Shown one piece after another: positions 61,501-64,000 of a stretch of DNA of 64,000 nt. The stretch is taken from the NCBI RefSeq assembly GCF_018143015.1, contig NC_054741.1, forward strand, positions 12,771,736 to 12,835,735, written 5' to 3'. Source of the DNA: Lytechinus variegatus. Lineage: Eukaryota; Echinodermata; Echinoidea; Temnopleuroida; Toxopneustidae. Each line of letters begins with the position of its first letter. Positions within the stretch are counted from its first letter, which is position 1. The position numbers were made by a program, and so were the translations under genes. The notes under the pieces are model-generated. The model did not search any database. It saw only the letters and a list, made by a program, of their open reading frames with translations, and was not told the origin of the DNA.

Positions 61501-63456
61501 GTTTTGGGAAATGACAAGTTTGTATATTAATTAGTCACACAAAGAATTTTTTTTAAATGAATGGAGAATAAATCAAGAAACAACTTGTAATCAATCAAAG
61601 GTCAATTTTTGTTTTATCAATTAATCAATTTTTCATCGAACGATTACAACTTTTCATTGGCTTGTTCAACAATATTACAGTGGGTGATTTCAAGCTTGGA
61701 GTTGGTATTGTGTCAATTTTTACATTAGTATAGCACAATAATTGGAATAAATTTGGCCCAAGGATGAACCTAACAAAGTGTTGTGCCATTAATAATATAG
61801 TTTGAATCAGTTTTTTTTGTGTGTATATAAAAATCATAGTAGATAATGGATTTAGGAAAGAAAATCTTATATTGTGCTTCCAACGCTAACACCAAACTTG
61901 AACTCACAAATTGGTAGATACCATTTCTGATAGATATCAGAATCATTATTCTAACATTGCTGCTACTACTACCATTACAACTAATTTTACTTATGCTACT
62001 ATGACTACTTTAACTTACTATGATTACTTTAACTACTGCCATTACAACAACTTTTCATATCACAACTTTCACTACTTCTGTACTACTTTCAAACTTTCAT
62101 CATGAAACTATGTGGTATATATAATTCTACTTAATACAAACCTTGGGATTGGCTTTCAATTCTTCATACTCCTCCCGGACTCTCTCCAGTTCACTACTCT
62201 TCACATTCAGCTCCTTCTCCAGGGATTCTTGAGCCTGGAGCTGCTTCTTAGCAGAGTCCAGGAGATTCTCTGACTCCTTAGCAAGTTTCTCTTCAAGCTC
62301 CTTGATCCGCTTAGCGCTGGACTTATTGGCAGCTTGCAATTTCTGTTGTATGTGATATTGAGAACAAAAAATGAGATGGTAAGAACAAGAAAACATAATA
62401 CATTGATACATTTTCAAGCTTTAATTCAATCAGTGAAGTAAAAAAAATCAACAAATGTACAAATGAAGCTTAATGTGTGTTTTTTAATCAATAACATACC
62501 AACAAAATATATATTTATACTAGGTACGAAAGTAAACCAGTTATTTAAAATGGATGAAAAACAATTTATTGTTGGAAATGAGAGCAACTCTTACCTTAAT
62601 TTCTTTGAGATGTCCATCCTTAGATGCCATAAGAGCCGTATCTGATGACTGTTTTGTATCAAAGAGTTCATTGTTCAGCTTCGAGACCTCTACTTCCAGT
62701 ATCTGTGCTTTGTCTTTATAAGCCTCTAATTCAGCAATCTGGTTCTCCTTCTCTCTTAGCTCAATCTCTTTCTCTCTCAGCTGGGACTCCAAGTCTCGGA
62801 TCTGTTTCTTCATCTCATCCTTCATCCTTTCCATGTCTTCAACCATACCTGTCATGTGACATCATATGAAAACATCAGGTGACATATGAAAACATCCTAT
62901 GACCACTGATGGTAACTATAAACCCTCATGTGAATTGCATGAGGAAGATGAAACGGGTGGTAATGTTGATACATGTAGCATTTATTGCCATACTTGTACA
63001 CGTCATATCTAAAATGCATATTCAAATTTATTCTCAAATTGATTTTATTTTGATTTTGAAATTCAAATCTAGACATTCATTACTTTACAAAATATATAAC
63101 AGAAAAGGACAAGCATACATGTCAAAATGATTGGGGCAAAAGTTCAAGTTCATGTAAAAAAATCAATCAAACAATATTTTACAATAATTGACAAAAGGCA
63201 ATATAGCATGGTAGGTTTGGGACAAAGAAGAAGCAGAAGTTGTGAAGGGGACCCCTCATAGAGAAAAGGAGTAAAATAAGAAAAAATAAGACAAATTGAA
63301 AAGAAGGGAAAAGGGGATGAAATACCTACCAGCTGATTGATTCACAGCATCCGACTGTTTAGCTGATAATGCGTCTAATTCTTTCATCTTATCGGCCATC
63401 TCTGCCTGTAATCTGGTCATCTGTTTCTGAAGCTGCTGCTTCTCAATCTCTGATTG
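52437..63456 (-). CDS. KIFC3: C-terminal motor (kinesin-14) KIFC3-like kinesin, 5' end outside window
   Basis: Minus-end-directed microtubule motor with a C-terminal head; KIFC3 acts in Golgi, endosome and junction trafficking (family knowledge). Thirteen exons seen: 63330-63456, 62595-62848, 62142-62342, 61099-61278, 59676-59954, 58920-59213, 58219-58323, 57626-57753, 57167-57284, 56605-56734, 54920-55123, 53843-54021, 52437-52523. All junctions are GT-AG and phases agree, giving 761 residues plus stop. Residues 1 to about 380 are charged coiled coil. The motor starts near [11 protein letters not shown] (about 385) and has the P-loop GQTGSGKT (469-476), SSRSH switch I (582-586), DLAGSE switch II (612-617) and [11 protein letters not shown]. 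The block [18 protein letters not shown] fits KIFC3 better than KIFC1. The 28-residue tail is Ser/Thr/Pro/Arg-rich and its exon is tandemly repeated downstream. KIFC2/KIFC3 assignment needs a tree. Confidence 0.92.
52677..53395. mobile_element. piggyBac-like MITE (TTAA duplication, CCC termini)
   Basis: TTAA at 52677-52680 and 53392-53395 encloses a 711-base element whose ends are CCCTATCTAGGCCGGGG and its exact inverse. TTAA duplication with CCC-starting ends is the hallmark of piggyBac. No transposase. In the last kinesin intron. Confidence 0.85.
58600..58900. repeat. Dispersed repeat with GTCTAAT/AGACCAAAT motifs
   Basis: Multiple short motifs (ATTTGGTCTAATTGCCA, ATTAGACAAAG, TAGTAGACCAAATGGG) shared with 27255-27530. 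In the intron before the P-loop exon. Confidence 0.55.
60732..60923. mobile_element. Short MITE, GGGGCGTTTCAT family, copy 2
   Basis: Ends CTGGGGGGCGTTTCAT and inverted CTGGGGGTGTTTCATGA; flanked by ATAGAGAC on both sides (60732-60739, 60916-60923), an 8-base target duplication. Shares its interior with 13114-13242. In a kinesin intron. Confidence 0.8.
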
Positions 63457-64000
63457 CTGTAAAATTAATAAAATGAGCCTAAATAATAGACGTTTTTATT
63501 CAATTAATAAGCAATTGCATTGCATCCCAGATTTAAAAAAAATAATTTTAGAATTTCTGAGAAAGATCCCACAATCACAAATATGTTTTTATTACAAATA
63601 AACTGAGTGAATTAAATAAATTGAGTCTCGTTTTACAGGCATATCTTCATTAGATTAATAAGCAGTTGCATATACAGAGAATCCCCCATAATTGAAAATC
63701 ATTTTCACGAGATAGATACAATAATTATGAATGCTGTTATTATAAATTTGATATGTGAGACAGAAATCTATTCTAGGATTTGAGAGTACATTCTGAGTGA
63801 ATCATTAATGCATGGCAGAGTACAAACAAAAAACACCACAGTCTGTCAGAAACGATTTGCACAGAAACTAATCTGGCTCCACTATCATTCAGAGATAAAG
63901 TAAGGGAAACATAAAATTAATGAAAAAAAAAAATTATTCTGCAAGATTTGATTTTGAATTTCTAAAAACTATTCTGACTTCTCTTAATGTATGAATGAAC

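Overview
The window is eukaryotic nuclear DNA: AT-rich, with genes split into short exons by GT-AG introns of 0.3 to 7 kb and many short transposon-like repeats. The encoded proteins (a Golgi uncovering enzyme, MED10, EXOSC7 and a KIFC3-type kinesin) are all animal proteins that align by eye with their vertebrate counterparts. The repeats (tRNA-derived SINEs, fold-back MITEs, elements starting CAGTGGCGTA or CAGGG) fit a marine invertebrate deuterostome, most likely an echinoderm such as a sea urchin. The species call is inference.

Layout. (1) 4.6-15.6 kb, minus strand: NAGPA, the enzyme that uncovers mannose-6-phosphate on lysosomal enzymes. Exons 2-8 are clear, a signal-peptide exon 1 is proposed at 15446-15588, and the membrane/tail exon was not found. 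(2) 15.6-20.6 kb: the divergent intergenic region, largely filled by a 2.8 kb inverted-repeat element. (3) 22.9-28.5 kb, plus strand: MED10 in four coding exons; its first intron carries a hAT-like element with a 1.7 kb polypurine array. (4) 31.2-44.1 kb, minus strand: EXOSC7 (RRP42) in seven exons, with a 7 kb first intron holding two hAT-like elements. (5) 45-52.4 kb: a coding-poor region with one MITE and local tandem repeats. (6) 52.4-63.5 kb, minus strand: a KIFC3-like minus-end kinesin, 13 exons and 761 residues visible, with its N-terminus beyond the right edge. MED10 and EXOSC7 converge tail to tail; NAGPA and MED10 diverge. The four genes are unrelated housekeeping or trafficking genes; I see no operon-like or pathway link.

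The most unusual observations are: (a) the last coding exon of EXOSC7 and the last coding exon of the kinesin are each repeated in tandem just downstream (about four variable copies, and three copies with an exact 100 bp period that all stay open in the homologous frame); and (b) five non-autonomous elements of unlike sequence share one plan, short terminal inverted repeats plus arrays of a short, often palindromic, subterminal motif private to each element. Two of these have clear or shifted 8 bp target duplications typical of hAT. All exon boundaries were read by eye from splice sites and phase; no search was run.
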